Source of the DNA: Scortum barcoo
Lineage: Eukaryota; Chordata; Actinopteri; Centrarchiformes; Terapontidae
Direction of reading: 5' to 3'
Assembly: GCA_023238725.1 (NCBI GenBank)
Contig: CM041534.1
Location: forward strand, 18,695,803 to 18,759,802
DNA length: 64,000 nt
A program made the translations under genes and the position numbers. Shown one piece after another: positions 24,601 to 35,165 of this stretch (its first letter is position 1; every line of letters begins with the position of its first letter). The notes below the pieces were generated by a model. The model was not told the DNA's origin and searched no databases. It saw only the letters and a program-made list of their open reading frames with translations.

Positions 24601-27025
24601 CCAATCGCCGTATTTGTCAAACTTACAAGTCCTCTAAAACACCAACCTAGTAAGAAAAATAAAAAGGTTTTTTGCTTGGTGTGAAGACACATTTATCTAG
24701 GAGCTTACTCCTACTTACAGCCAAATGTATGTAGGTTCATTTTTATTTTATTTGATCATATAATTATTTGTTTTAATTTTTTCTTGTACTTAAAGATATA
24801 ACCACTAAGATTTTGAACTCAAATAAATGTCTGTTAAGTCACTGTCTATTGTCAAATGATGCAACACAATGGTGATTGAGCCTATGGCCCATTGATGCAA
24901 GTGCATTTGCATTATTACAACTCAGGTGTCGATGGCAACTTTCGCAGGAAAAAACACAAGTGACGCAGAGTAAAGCTTTCAACAGGTCCTTTAATGTCCT
25001 CCCCTGTGTGTGAAGCAGCGTACTGTTTTTTCTGGCCTCTGCTAGCGTTGTCAGGGAGGGGAAGGTCCATAAACACACCTGCAATTACAGATTTTGCCAT
25101 ACGTGCTGTGAAACTGATTATTACTTTTACATGTGAAATGAACACAATTTAAAGTGGTTAATATAAAGACATATAAATAAGTATTACATAATGGGACAAC
25201 TGGAGTGGGCTGAACTGGAGTAGGAAAGAAAATCTATTTCTATTTCTCTTACGTCTCTCGTGTGGCAAAGAAGTATTTAATCGTTGTAAAACAAACTGCT
25301 GTTATCCACAAAACACCTCAAACTAGTGGTGATGAAATGGGCAGTGATGAAAACACCATTAATGAATCTCTGCCAGAACTTAACAGGTGCAGTCGAAAAG
25401 GCCAGATGAGTGTTTTTTGCGATGACTCGGCCCGTACCAAACAACACATCAAGCCGGCTCCACGCTGTGTTCAACCTTTTGCCTTTTGACACCAAATAAG
25501 TGATAGCAGCTGCAGCGGGCTCGCTCTGACATTTGGGGAAGTCTGTAATAGAGCGGGTCTCCGGTGTGGACATTTGAGTGCAACTTTTTTTTAACAAGAT
25601 TATGTATCGACAGCGGCGTCTTACACAGGCCGGATGTGTGATTATTGGATCACATCTTTATCTCGGACTCTGAGTCAAAAAAGTGGAAGCTAGAGAGACA
25701 AAGGAAAAGAGGGGGCACAAGAGAGAGAGACAGACAAAACTAAACAGAAACAAAACTTTTGTTGCTGTGAATTTTTTTGTGCTTCAAGAACAAAGATAAA
25801 CGGCTCACCCGGCTTGCGACCTCACACAGATTTCACATGCTTCTGAAGGCTGACAGGTTGAGATGATGAACCGCTTCGCCTCAAGCACTTGTGACCTACT
25901 TTAGTTCAAAATCAGTGCATTGTTGTTGGGGGTGTGATGAAGAAACATGCAGCACAGACTGGCCTGAGTGCAAGGTAATTACTGACTGAATAGGACATAA
26001 ATACCTTTTAAAATTATATGTTTATTATTATGCTTTTTTTTTTGCCACATCTTGCAAAACACATTTGGAAATTTTTCAAGGCCCCATACCTCCCAAACTT
26101 TTCGTAAGGACTATTTCTTTTGTAGGATGTAGTTCCCGTTAAATATTTTTACAGCAAGATAACATGTAGATCTGGATAAGCCTAACTGTGTACTTTTATT
26201 CATTTTATGTGTCAATTCAGCATCAAATTTTCAATGTAACTGTGCCACTCTCTCCATACTCCAGGCATTATTTGTCAGAGTGCCGAAGAGCGGCTGTATA
26301 TTTTGCTGACAGAGAGCGAGAGAGGAAAGGTTGTTTGTGAAAACACAAGTCGTTTCCCAGACGGTGGAGTCAGTAGGACCAGTCAGGTTTCTTTGTCACC
26401 ACGCTCATAAACAACCCAGAGAAGAGAGTCACCATCCAGTCGAGCGCTGAGCACTTCTGAAACGTACAAGCACACTTTTCCCACACTGTCACAGCAACAC
26501 ATGGCCACAAAGGCTCACACACATACACGCGCAATCACACCATGCCTGGAGGGACTCAGTGGGAGGCCGCCTCTTAGTATGACCTGTAATGGATAGCACT
26601 GAGAAACGCACGCACACACATGCGGACGCACACATACACACACCTCCCAAGTTACCAAAATGTCAGCAGAAATGGGGGAATCGTGTTTGTTGTGACTTGG
26701 CCTGTCTTTCTGCCTCGCTGCACTTGTATTTGAACCTTGATAACACAAGAAATGGACCAGAAATGAACTGAAACTGACTTTAAAACAAATAGTTGTGACA
26801 AAGTGTCTGAGAAATTGAAGAAAAAATTGTGTGTCTTTACATGCGTTGCAGAAAGAGTTAAGTCGCTCAAGGATAATATTTCTTCTTTGCCTTCCTCCAC
26901 CCCTCCCTGCTTCCTCCTCATCCCTCATCGCTTTTCCTTCATACAGCACCTTCTACCTCCCTTTTTTGCTCTCTTATTCTGTCTCTGCCCTAACTGCATC
27001 TCCTCTCTTTCTCCTCCCCTCCCAG
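21646..27025 (+). other. jade2: jade2 intron, 5.4 kb
   Basis: Donor gtatgt; acceptor cctcccag after a strong pyrimidine tract that starts near 26880. Contains a short TG run (22571-22587), a balanced-composition unique segment near 22380-22560, and CA-rich degenerate sequence at 26513-26645. No other gene seen. Confidence 0.88.
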
Positions 27026-27514
27026 TGCTCCATGCCCTCCTGTATTGTGGCCTTCCATGTGACGTGCGCCTTCGACCACGGCCTGGAGATGAGGACCATC
27101 CTGGCGGAGAACGACGAGGTGCGCTTCAAGTCCTTCTGCCTGGAGCACAGCTGCACCGCCAGCAACAGCAGTACAGCCATCAACGGCGCCTCCAGCATGA
27201 GCAACGGCAACCACACCGCACCTTCCACCACCAACGGAGCACACGCCGCGGCCAGACCCGACTGGGCCCCCACCGGTGTCGGCCCTGAGCTCCGGCCGGA
27301 CCAGCAGCACCAGACAAACAGCAGCGGCGACCCTGAGCAGAGGTCGGTACCGTACCCGGTTTCGGTGTCGGCGTCAGAGCGAGCTGAGCGGGACCAGCTG
27401 GAGAGAGAGAAGGTGAGCCAGAGGAAACAGAAGCTCCAGGAGCTGGAGGATGAGTTTTACCGACTGGTGGATCCCAGGGAGGTGGCCGAAAACCTGGCGC
27501 TGCCCATGAGCCAG
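27026..27514 (+). CDS. jade2: jade2 coding exon e (end of extended PHD2, long linker, start of EPcA-like region)
   Basis: 163 codons, phase 0 at both ends. It opens with CSMPSCIVAFHVTCAFDHG and LEMRTILAENDEVRFKSFC, then LEHS, giving the last zinc ligands of the extended PHD2 (CSMPSC, FHVTC, FCLEH). About 87 residues follow, rich in Ser, Thr, Asn, Ala, Gln and Pro and probably disordered (for example SSTAINGASSMSNGNHTAPS). The exon ends with a charged helix (ERAERDQLEREKVSQRKQ, KLQELEDEFYRLVDPREVAE) that leads into the EPcA-like domain. The linker appears much longer than the roughly 24 residues I recall for human JADE2. The acceptor is cctcccag and the donor gtacgt. Coding GC content is far above that of the flanking introns. 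Confidence 0.96.
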
Positions 27515-28457
27515 GTACGTTAAGAAACAGAACTGAGACACTGTGATTATACATCTCCATGTGCGCCAAAAATAGCTCACTCCTCCAAACAGTGAGTCAG
27601 GTATAAATAAAGCACAAGTACGAAAGCTTGCAGACACTCAAGGTGAGAACAGCTCGCTGATGAGACAGGTCAGAAAAGCAACACTTGTTCATGCTAACAG
27701 GCAGCAAGTATGCAAATACGGTGACAGCGACGTGCAGCACGGCATCGCAGAACACAGTTCACTGAGCCGTGAAGTAAATGGAGAACATCTCAGCAATTTA
27801 TCCATGAAGCACTTTGAGAACTTTTTGTCCACATTAAAATAAACAAATATAATAAATAAAAACTTGATAATGTCACTATGTCCGCCAGCGCAGTATTATT
27901 CTGATCATTACTTTGTATTTCGAGTGCACAGTTAATCATATATTAGTCCAGTTGGGAGTTCGGTTTCCTCAGTTAATTGAATTTAATCAGATGTGGTACT
28001 GACGAGTTGCATTTAGAGTGCCAGCTCTGGTACATCAAATGAAGTTCGTCCTATTTACAGGTAAAGTGTTTGACAAATCACAGGCATTTGTTCAGAACAC
28101 GCCATTATTAATCGGTCTCTGCTTTCCAAACGCGACTGCAGCTGCAGACAAGAGCATTTTTTAATTGTTAGCATGTTTTGATGGAATAATTGTTATTACT
28201 GACACCTGTACAGTTTCTATCTGTTCAAAAATCAAGTATAATGAAGCTGTCAGTTATTATGAATCTATATAATAAGATCCTCAGTGAGTTCATTGATTTC
28301 AGCAAAGTAATGATATACTAAGGATGCACTTACCCGCTAACTTTTACTGTTGTTAAATTAATTTTCTTACTGTCTCTGCTTAATAAGAAAATTATTTATT
28401 ATGAGAAAATTATGATTCAGGAAAGTAATAATGGGGATATTGTGTCTCTTCTTCGAG
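27515..28457 (+). other. jade2: jade2 intron, 0.94 kb
   Basis: The shortest intron in the window: donor gtacgt, AT-rich unique sequence, and an unusual acceptor ending in GAG (tctcttcttcgag). I see no repeat or gene in it. Confidence 0.87.
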
Positions 28458-28622
28458 GTGGACTTCTTATATCAGTTTTGGAAGGTGAAGAGGAAGGCCA
28501 ACTTTAATCGACCTCTAGTGACCTTAAAGAGGGACGAGGTGGACAACCTGGCCCAGCAGGAGCAGGACGTCCTCTACAGACGCCTCAAACTCTTCACACA
28601 CCTTCGACAAGACCTGGAGAGG
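28458..28622 (+). CDS. jade2: jade2 coding exon f (EPcA-like region)
   Basis: 55 codons, phase 0 at both ends, encoding VDFLYQFWKVKRKANFNRPL, then VTLKRDEVDNLAQQEQD and VLYRRLKLFTHLRQDLER. This is the JADE/BRPF region related to Enhancer of polycomb (EPcA), which in the family contributes to binding the acetyltransferase complex. VDNLAQQEQDVLYRRLKLF is JADE2-like; as I recall, JADE1 has EDNLAKREQDVLFRRLQLF. The acceptor ends in GAG rather than the usual CAG or TAG, chosen because it gives an exact phase-0 join to the previous exon at the expected VDF position. The donor is gtgaga. A very long intron follows. Confidence 0.95.
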
Positions 28623-29174
28623 GTGAGAAGGAGATGTGTGTGGAGTGTGTGGTGTGAAACGTGTTGCTTTGTGCAGTGTCATCATTAAGACTGAAGGTCA
28701 ATTTTCATATTGTGTCCACCGTGCTCAGCGCTTCATCCAACCAGTGTTGCTGATATTTAAGAGGCAATTTACATTTTGCAGTGTTAATTAAAAACATCAC
28801 TGACAGTATCATTTAAAGATGATTTTGGCTTTCATGAATATTAATGTTAAATGAATGAATGGCCTGAGGGATGAAGACATAATGAAAAGGCTGAATGATA
28901 TAATAAGTGATTGAATGATAGCCCAGTGTTGGACATTTAAGTGAAAATCCTCCCCACCCCACATACAGAATTCATCTGTTTTTTTTCTGTGATCTGGGTT
29001 CACCGTGACAGCTTATTCACTATGTAAAAGCCAGTTGGCGCAGAGCACTCAGCAGACCTCCAGCAATTTTCTCAGACCTCAAGTTTCCGTGATGAAATCA
29101 TCAGGGCCTTGTGCTCCTAGACTTTTAAATTCAGTTTCAGGTGACCCAGGGCACAGAAATAGCATATGTATGTT

Positions 29175-30275
29175 TCTTGGGATGTGGAAAGTTACCTCTC
29201 TGGTGGAACAGTGTGGGAGGTGGAGTGGTACCAGCTGGATATAGTTGGGAATTAATTTTTCTCTTTTCTGAAAGAATCAGGGTATGTTTGGGGATATTCC
29301 TGAGCCCCTTACTGAGCACCGCTGTGTTGGAGAGAAAAATATGTTAATGTTTGTACAACTGTATTTACTGGAGAGGAAGGCTTTCATTGAAGTCAGAGGG
29401 TTCTGGAGAGGATGCTGCCGAGGGACTTAATAGTTCTCTTGAGGGACATCTTGCCCATTGAAACCAAAGTGGTGCTTTACCTTCTGTGCTAGTCACGGAT
29501 TGTGTATTGAGTCCACCATATTCAAACATGGGGTATTTCTCAGGACTATCTATTATAGGTCACACTAAGAGGCAAACTCTGGGGGCATGGTGTGACTTTG
29601 TGTGCGCGAGCAAGGGACCAGAACACCTCGGCCCAAAGAGTGAAGATCACTTCTGTAGTTGTGTCCTCAGATCTTTGGATGTAAGTCTCAGACACTTGGA
29701 TGTAAAGAGTAACAGAGCTGTCACCTGGTCACCACCTGTTGGTGAGTTCAGGGGGATCAGGTTGTGGGGGGGCTGCTGTCAGACAAACTTTGTGAACCCA
29801 GATGTGCAGTTACAGTGAAAAGGGGACATCTGGCTGAGGCTCCTGTCTGCGAGGTCTTCCAGCTGAAAGTTTTCCTGCATCTGCGGGATGGTTGGAGACA
29901 AGAAGTCCAAGTAGGTTATGTTAATAGCGGCTGAAGCGGCTGCTCAGGCTTTTGGCCAGAGTTGTGGTCATCTGCCTGTTGTGGCGGCGACCCAAGGACC
30001 AGCTTGTTGACAACAGTGTTGAAGGAAGCTGTCGGGATGAAGAAGGAGGCCTTTTAGGCTCGGTTTATCTGGAAAACCCTGTAATAGCGGATAGGGATCG
30101 ACAGGCCAGAGGGACGGCAGCTTCTGTGGTCGTGAAAACAAAAGTTCAGGGAGGGCATGGGGAGGATGTAGACCTCTGTGGACAAGGCAGAACTGGACAG
30201 CTGCTCACCTCTGTGCCAGGGGTGGATTAGATTTTCCCGAAGGTGTTCTGGATATTGTTGGGCTGTCTTGTTTGA
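29175..30275 (+). mobile_element. Decayed RTE/Rex3-type LINE fragment
   Basis: The nucleotide sequence matches, from memory, a non-LTR retrotransposon family very common in teleosts, in the correct order. GTTACCTCTCTGGTGGAAC (29191-29209) and CAGCTGGATATAGTTGGG (about 29233) come first, followed by TTCTGTGCTAGTCACGGATT near 29482 and TGTCACCTGGTCACCACCTG near 29720. A block near 29975-30110 then corresponds to the VVGACRGG-to-WWTPEVRDAVKLKKESY region, and GGGGTGGATTAGATTTTCCC lies near 30220. These correspond to the endonuclease-like domain and the approach to reverse transcriptase. Frameshifts, stops and internal deletions (one before about 30190) make it dead. The RT core and 3' end are missing. 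Assignment to RTE/Rex3 is by recollection. Confidence 0.75.
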
Positions 30276-33200
30276 AATGATTATTCAGTTCTACTTGTTG
30301 TGTTTCAGTCTTTATCCTAGCTGTTATAACTTTTCGGTCTAAAAGAATGTATGTAGTGTTATCCACCTTTCACAGGGAGATGCTCATCAGTGAGGACTCA
30401 TTTTTATTTCTAAAAAAAGCTTTCATGCAACTTGTAGACTGCTACAGTTACAGCTGTGATCAGAGAGAACTTATCACCCATATTTAATACTCAGGTATTT
30501 AATAAATTAATTCTACCCACCCACTACTTCATCTGAACTGTAGTAGCACAGTTCTGAGGTTAGTCAAATTGGTGAAGTATTCCCCCATTGCCTTCAGTAT
30601 TATAGCTCACGCTTGGCAGCTGAATGCTAACCACTATGTAAATTTCCTTGCTCGGTTTTTGGGATTGGTTGCACGCATGCCTATAACCTCACTCCAGGCT
30701 CATGTTCACAGTCCTCTGATAGTTGATTGGCATTCACTGCAGCGGTGCTCTCAAAACCTCTTTCTGACCCTGCAATCTACCCTACTGAATCTGAATGACA
30801 GTGGGCAGCCCGCAGCCAAACTTCTACTGCAACCCAAGTTTAGGGGGAGATACAGTTAACTCTAGTTTGCCAAGGACAGGCGGCCTGTCTGCTGTGTTGC
30901 TCCTTCATTTAAATATCATTACCGCAATCTAAAAAACATCCTATGGTATTTGCTTACTTTCTGATACTAAATCCACCCAAAAGAATCTGTGTTGAAAAAG
31001 CTTCCCCCACAAACCTTCTTAACAACTAGTTTAAATGTATTTCCTTTCAGCACGCTGTAAGATAAACCAAATAATCTGGTGTCCTAAATACTTTTTTCCT
31101 TCATTTCTTTGGCGTGTGATTTGATACGGTGCAGTTGGCTTGCCTTGGTTTGGCTCAGCTCGGTTGATTTAATTTGGCTCACAGTAGGACAACCTTTTGG
31201 CAATTAGGTGGCCACAAATAAACCAAATGACCCACTATTCTGTAACAAACTAAAAGAACAATATACAAACACAGGAAATAATTGGATGGTAATACCAGTT
31301 GAGTGGACTTGAGGAGTTTTGATTAGACCAGTGGACCAGCGTGCTTTGCACAGCGTCCCACAGGGTTAATTTGGCTTTTAGATAACAATTTTTCACCTCT
31401 TAACTTGAAATGATGGAGTGAAAAATCATTTCCCACAAAGCAGGCAGGCACTCCTTAACAAGTGGGTTGTAACGATTTACAAGTGGCTGATCCAATTTAT
31501 AATCTAGATTGAAAGTTCAGTGCGCACGTCGGGTTGAGAGTCTGTCGCTGTGCAGATTGCCTTCGATATATAGTGTTTTCTCTGACGGAAACGTCACTCT
31601 ACAGAGGTGTTTGTTTTGCTACAGACTTGTGTAACTGTAGCCATACCACAGTGATCTCCAGTGGTCAGAGTTTATTGATTGTTGCAGGCCTTGCTAACCT
31701 CCTGACCACTCAGTGTATCTGTGGACTCCATAACTCTTCTCCCTTCAGACCATCCATTATTGATGTGTTTGTTGTAGAAGTGGACCGTACCACTTTAAGT
31801 CTCAAAGGTTAACCCTGTTCAGTCCGTCGATAAAGTCAGTGGAAAATAACACCTTAGACATCTTATTTACCGCTGATCTGACAGCATGTAAATAACCGCA
31901 AAGACCGCTGTCCTTGCAACTAGCAGTTAGAGCTAAGTCTATACCACAATTCATCTTTATAAATTAAGATAACATGCATTTTTGTTTGTGTTCAGATGGA
32001 TTATAATTCACATTGAGGCTCTATAGATGCTTTTCACTTAATACTGAAAATCTTTCCTTCTTGATGAGACTCATAATAAAAATATTGTTTAAATATAAAT
32101 GTCCCCATAAATATTTACAGATGTTCTTTTTAGCAACAATTTTGAGATATACTGTGTTGTTCCTTCTATGAAACTTCTATCCACTTAATTCAATATAGTA
32201 TAATATGCCTCTCTTTTATAGTGGGGGCTAAATGCTTCTAGAGAACTCATTTGTTTTATCAGTGTGTGTTTGTTTTTTACTGCCATCTGACTGTAACTGT
32301 AATATTGCATGGTTGATCCTACTTCTTTGTTCATTATGTAGAAATTAAGCAAAACCAACAAAGCATCTGAGCTTGAGCAGGAGCAATATTAAAAAACGAA
32401 TTAATGACTTTTATCCCTGTGAGCGCCGATAAACAGTCTTAACTAACGCACTGGCACGGTTATCAGAAATATGTCCTCCTCCCTGGAAGGAGTAGCTGCA
32501 AAGTTTGTGTTTTTGATGTGCTGGAGATGTTTTGAAAGTTCGTCTTTCACTTCTGTTTTCTCCATTCGCGCGTGCTTTCTGAAGCTGCATTGTGCCAAGC
32601 TCTCCACCGGCTGGATTTCATCTTGAACTTGAATGAATCCTGCGTCTCATGATTGCGCTGAGACGTTTCAAAAGTAGCACTTAATAGCCTGAAAGCGATG
32701 CTACAATTGCAGATCAAATCATGGCGCCTCTTGTCACCGGTGGTTCCACTGAGGGGACCTGGGTGAATGCGTTGTCGGTGGGTGAATACATGTTTACCGT
32801 GTTGAGAGGCGGTTTGAAGCGAGGAAATGACAACAAGTTGCGCGCATCTCAGGCTCCCTCGCATCGAACGGCATTCCTCTTTAACATCGCTCGAAGGTCT
32901 GACAGACAAAGGAGGATTGATTGCATTCGCTGTTGGCAGCTCTCCCATGAGGAGGATTGATCATCAATCGATCAAGTATCGGCTAGGCGAGTGTTGACAG
33001 CGACTGATGCTAGTGGCTGTCGATATACAAGCTCTCTTTCTCTTCTCCTGTCTCCTTCACTTTCCTTCTTCTTGCACGTCCCTTCTTTTATCTGCTCTTT
33101 TTTTTTCTTTTTCCTCCTGATATCTGCGTCTATTTCTCACACTAATAATAGACTTTCCACCTGTAAGAAACAGAGGGCCATATCGTTCATTGCGACCTAT

Positions 33201-34544
33201 ATTTTTAACCCACACTAATATATTTTTGGCTCTACTTGGCATTGGGAGCAAATGTTCTGCCTTTTTTCTTTTTTGTCTGTTTGTTTGTTTTTTCCTCTCA
33301 GGGTTCAAGCGTGAGGTCTTGTCTGTAGGGATGGATGTGTGTTGTGTGTGTGTGGCATTGTGTGTGTGCGTCAAGGCAAGTGTGTGTATCTGTGCGCGAG
33401 AGAGTATTGCAATCATCTCTGATTTGCTGGCAAATTGAAAAATCCCCTCCATCCTTGCATCCCGTCATCCCTAGACCCCAACCCAATCAGACCCCACGAC
33501 CGAACCCTCCAGCCTGCTGCTTTTGTGAATAAATGTGTGTGTGTATGTGTGTGTGTGTTCATGTTGGTGGTGGTGGAAGAATCCGGGGGCTAATATTGGG
33601 GTGGATTATCCCCCTCCTCTTCCTCTTTGAAGTGCTGCCAATGGAAACGAATTGCACCGTGCGGTCCCTAATGCACTGGTGAGCTTTCTCCATTTCTCTA
33701 CTCCTCTCCCGAGTGCCACTTAACCTTAACCTTCCTAACGCCCACCCCACCCCATCCCACCCTCCCTTTCACCCCATCACTCAGCCATCCAATCAAGCGC
33801 AACGTGTCAAAACAATGTGTGGCGCGCTGATTGGGTAGTGTAAGTTAGCTGCTAAATGTTGCTTCGGTTTTTGGGGATGGTGGGATGGGGCGGGGCGGGG
33901 GGCTCGTGTGGTGTTTTTGAATGAGGCTGAGGATGCGGCGGACCTGTGTGTCTGTGTGTAGTTGCAGCGTGCATCACGGCAATGGAGCTGGACTGAGTCA
34001 GATGCTGCAGAGGTTGTCATTGCAAATCCCTGCAGCAGCGAGGAAAGTCTGCCACAGGAGTGCTGCAACTCCACGATTAATGAACCGCAGCGGCAAACTC
34101 ACCTCACACTGGTGCAAATATTAAATCAGTCATTTAAATAAGTAATGTGTAGACATAAATCCAGACCACTGCACTGTAAGTTTATGTACAACTGTGGCCA
34201 TTGGTACTGTATACTGCTTGCATTGTAATTTTGAGTATAAGTGCTCTTTCATTGTTTATATTTTATTTATTATTTAAGTTTTTACATATGGATTTTTGTG
34301 TTTACCTTGCTCTGTTGTACTTATTTTGGTCCCTATGCTGCTGCAAAACCTAAATTTCCCTTATCTTAAATATGAAAGACATGACAGAAAATATATTATA
34401 AATATTAAATATAGGCATGTTAATCATGTTAAAATCACACTGTCATAATGATTTTGTATATTACAATTGTTTCTAAATTTACTCATAAATATAGTTAGCT
34501 ATCTGTTTCTGTGTCTATGGCCTGTTTTTATAATTTGTTTCCTT

Positions 34545-34652
34545 CTGGCTCTAGATTCGTACCTAACAGACATGAAAGTGGTTTAAATCTTCTCATCTAA
34601 TATCAGCAAGAGAGTAAATGACATATTTTGCAAAATGCCAAACAACTGTCAG
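34545..34652 (-). repeat. Teleost short interspersed repeat, fragment
   Basis: Reverse-oriented fragment of the family at 17051-17235. It includes CAGACATGAAAGTGGTTTAA, ATCTTCTCATCTAATATCAG and GCAAAATGCCAAACAACTGT, close to the family's CTCATCTAACTCTCGGCAAG and CCCAAAATGTCAAACTATTC as I remember them. Heavily diverged. Confidence 0.65.
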
Positions 34653-35142
34653 GTACTAAAGGCTGACCTCAAAGACAAGTTTGACTTACTTTGTTAAATT
34701 AAAAAGCTTTGTAGAAAAATTGTGTTTATATTTTGCAGTGTCAACCCCCCCAAAAAACTCAGGTATTGTATTAGCACTGGTATTGGCAATTTCCCACTGA
34801 TACTCAGCTGTAGTAGTTAGCTGACTATTAGTTATCTATAGATACGTCTGTGTAATCACGTTTGAAATGTGATGATCAAATAAAACCTAAGAGCATTCAG
34901 TAAAAATGAAACACAAACAAAACACATTGGACATTTATTCCTACACAGGGAGCTAAAACTGCTGTTGAAGGTGAATTCACATTCACTGTTAGGGATGCCT
35001 GTGAGGAGAAGTGGCAGGGCTCTGGAAAGTGGCCGAGATGAGGTTAAATCCTCAAGCAGAGGGTCGGTGTATTAGCCGGAGAAGTCTGTCGAGGCAAACG
35101 GGGGGAGACAGCTGAAGCTGGGTGAATATAGGTTACTGCCAG

Positions 35143-35165
35143 AGAGGAGGAGGAGGAGGAGGAGA
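35143..35165. repeat. (GGA)n microsatellite
   Basis: AGGAGG trinucleotide run within a purine-rich stretch of about 35140-35180 in the giant intron. Confidence 0.85.

Noticed and set aside
26974..27637. Several long reverse-strand frames opposite exon e
   Set aside because: Shadows of the GC-rich jade2 exon; the + strand frame matches a known family with correct splice sites.
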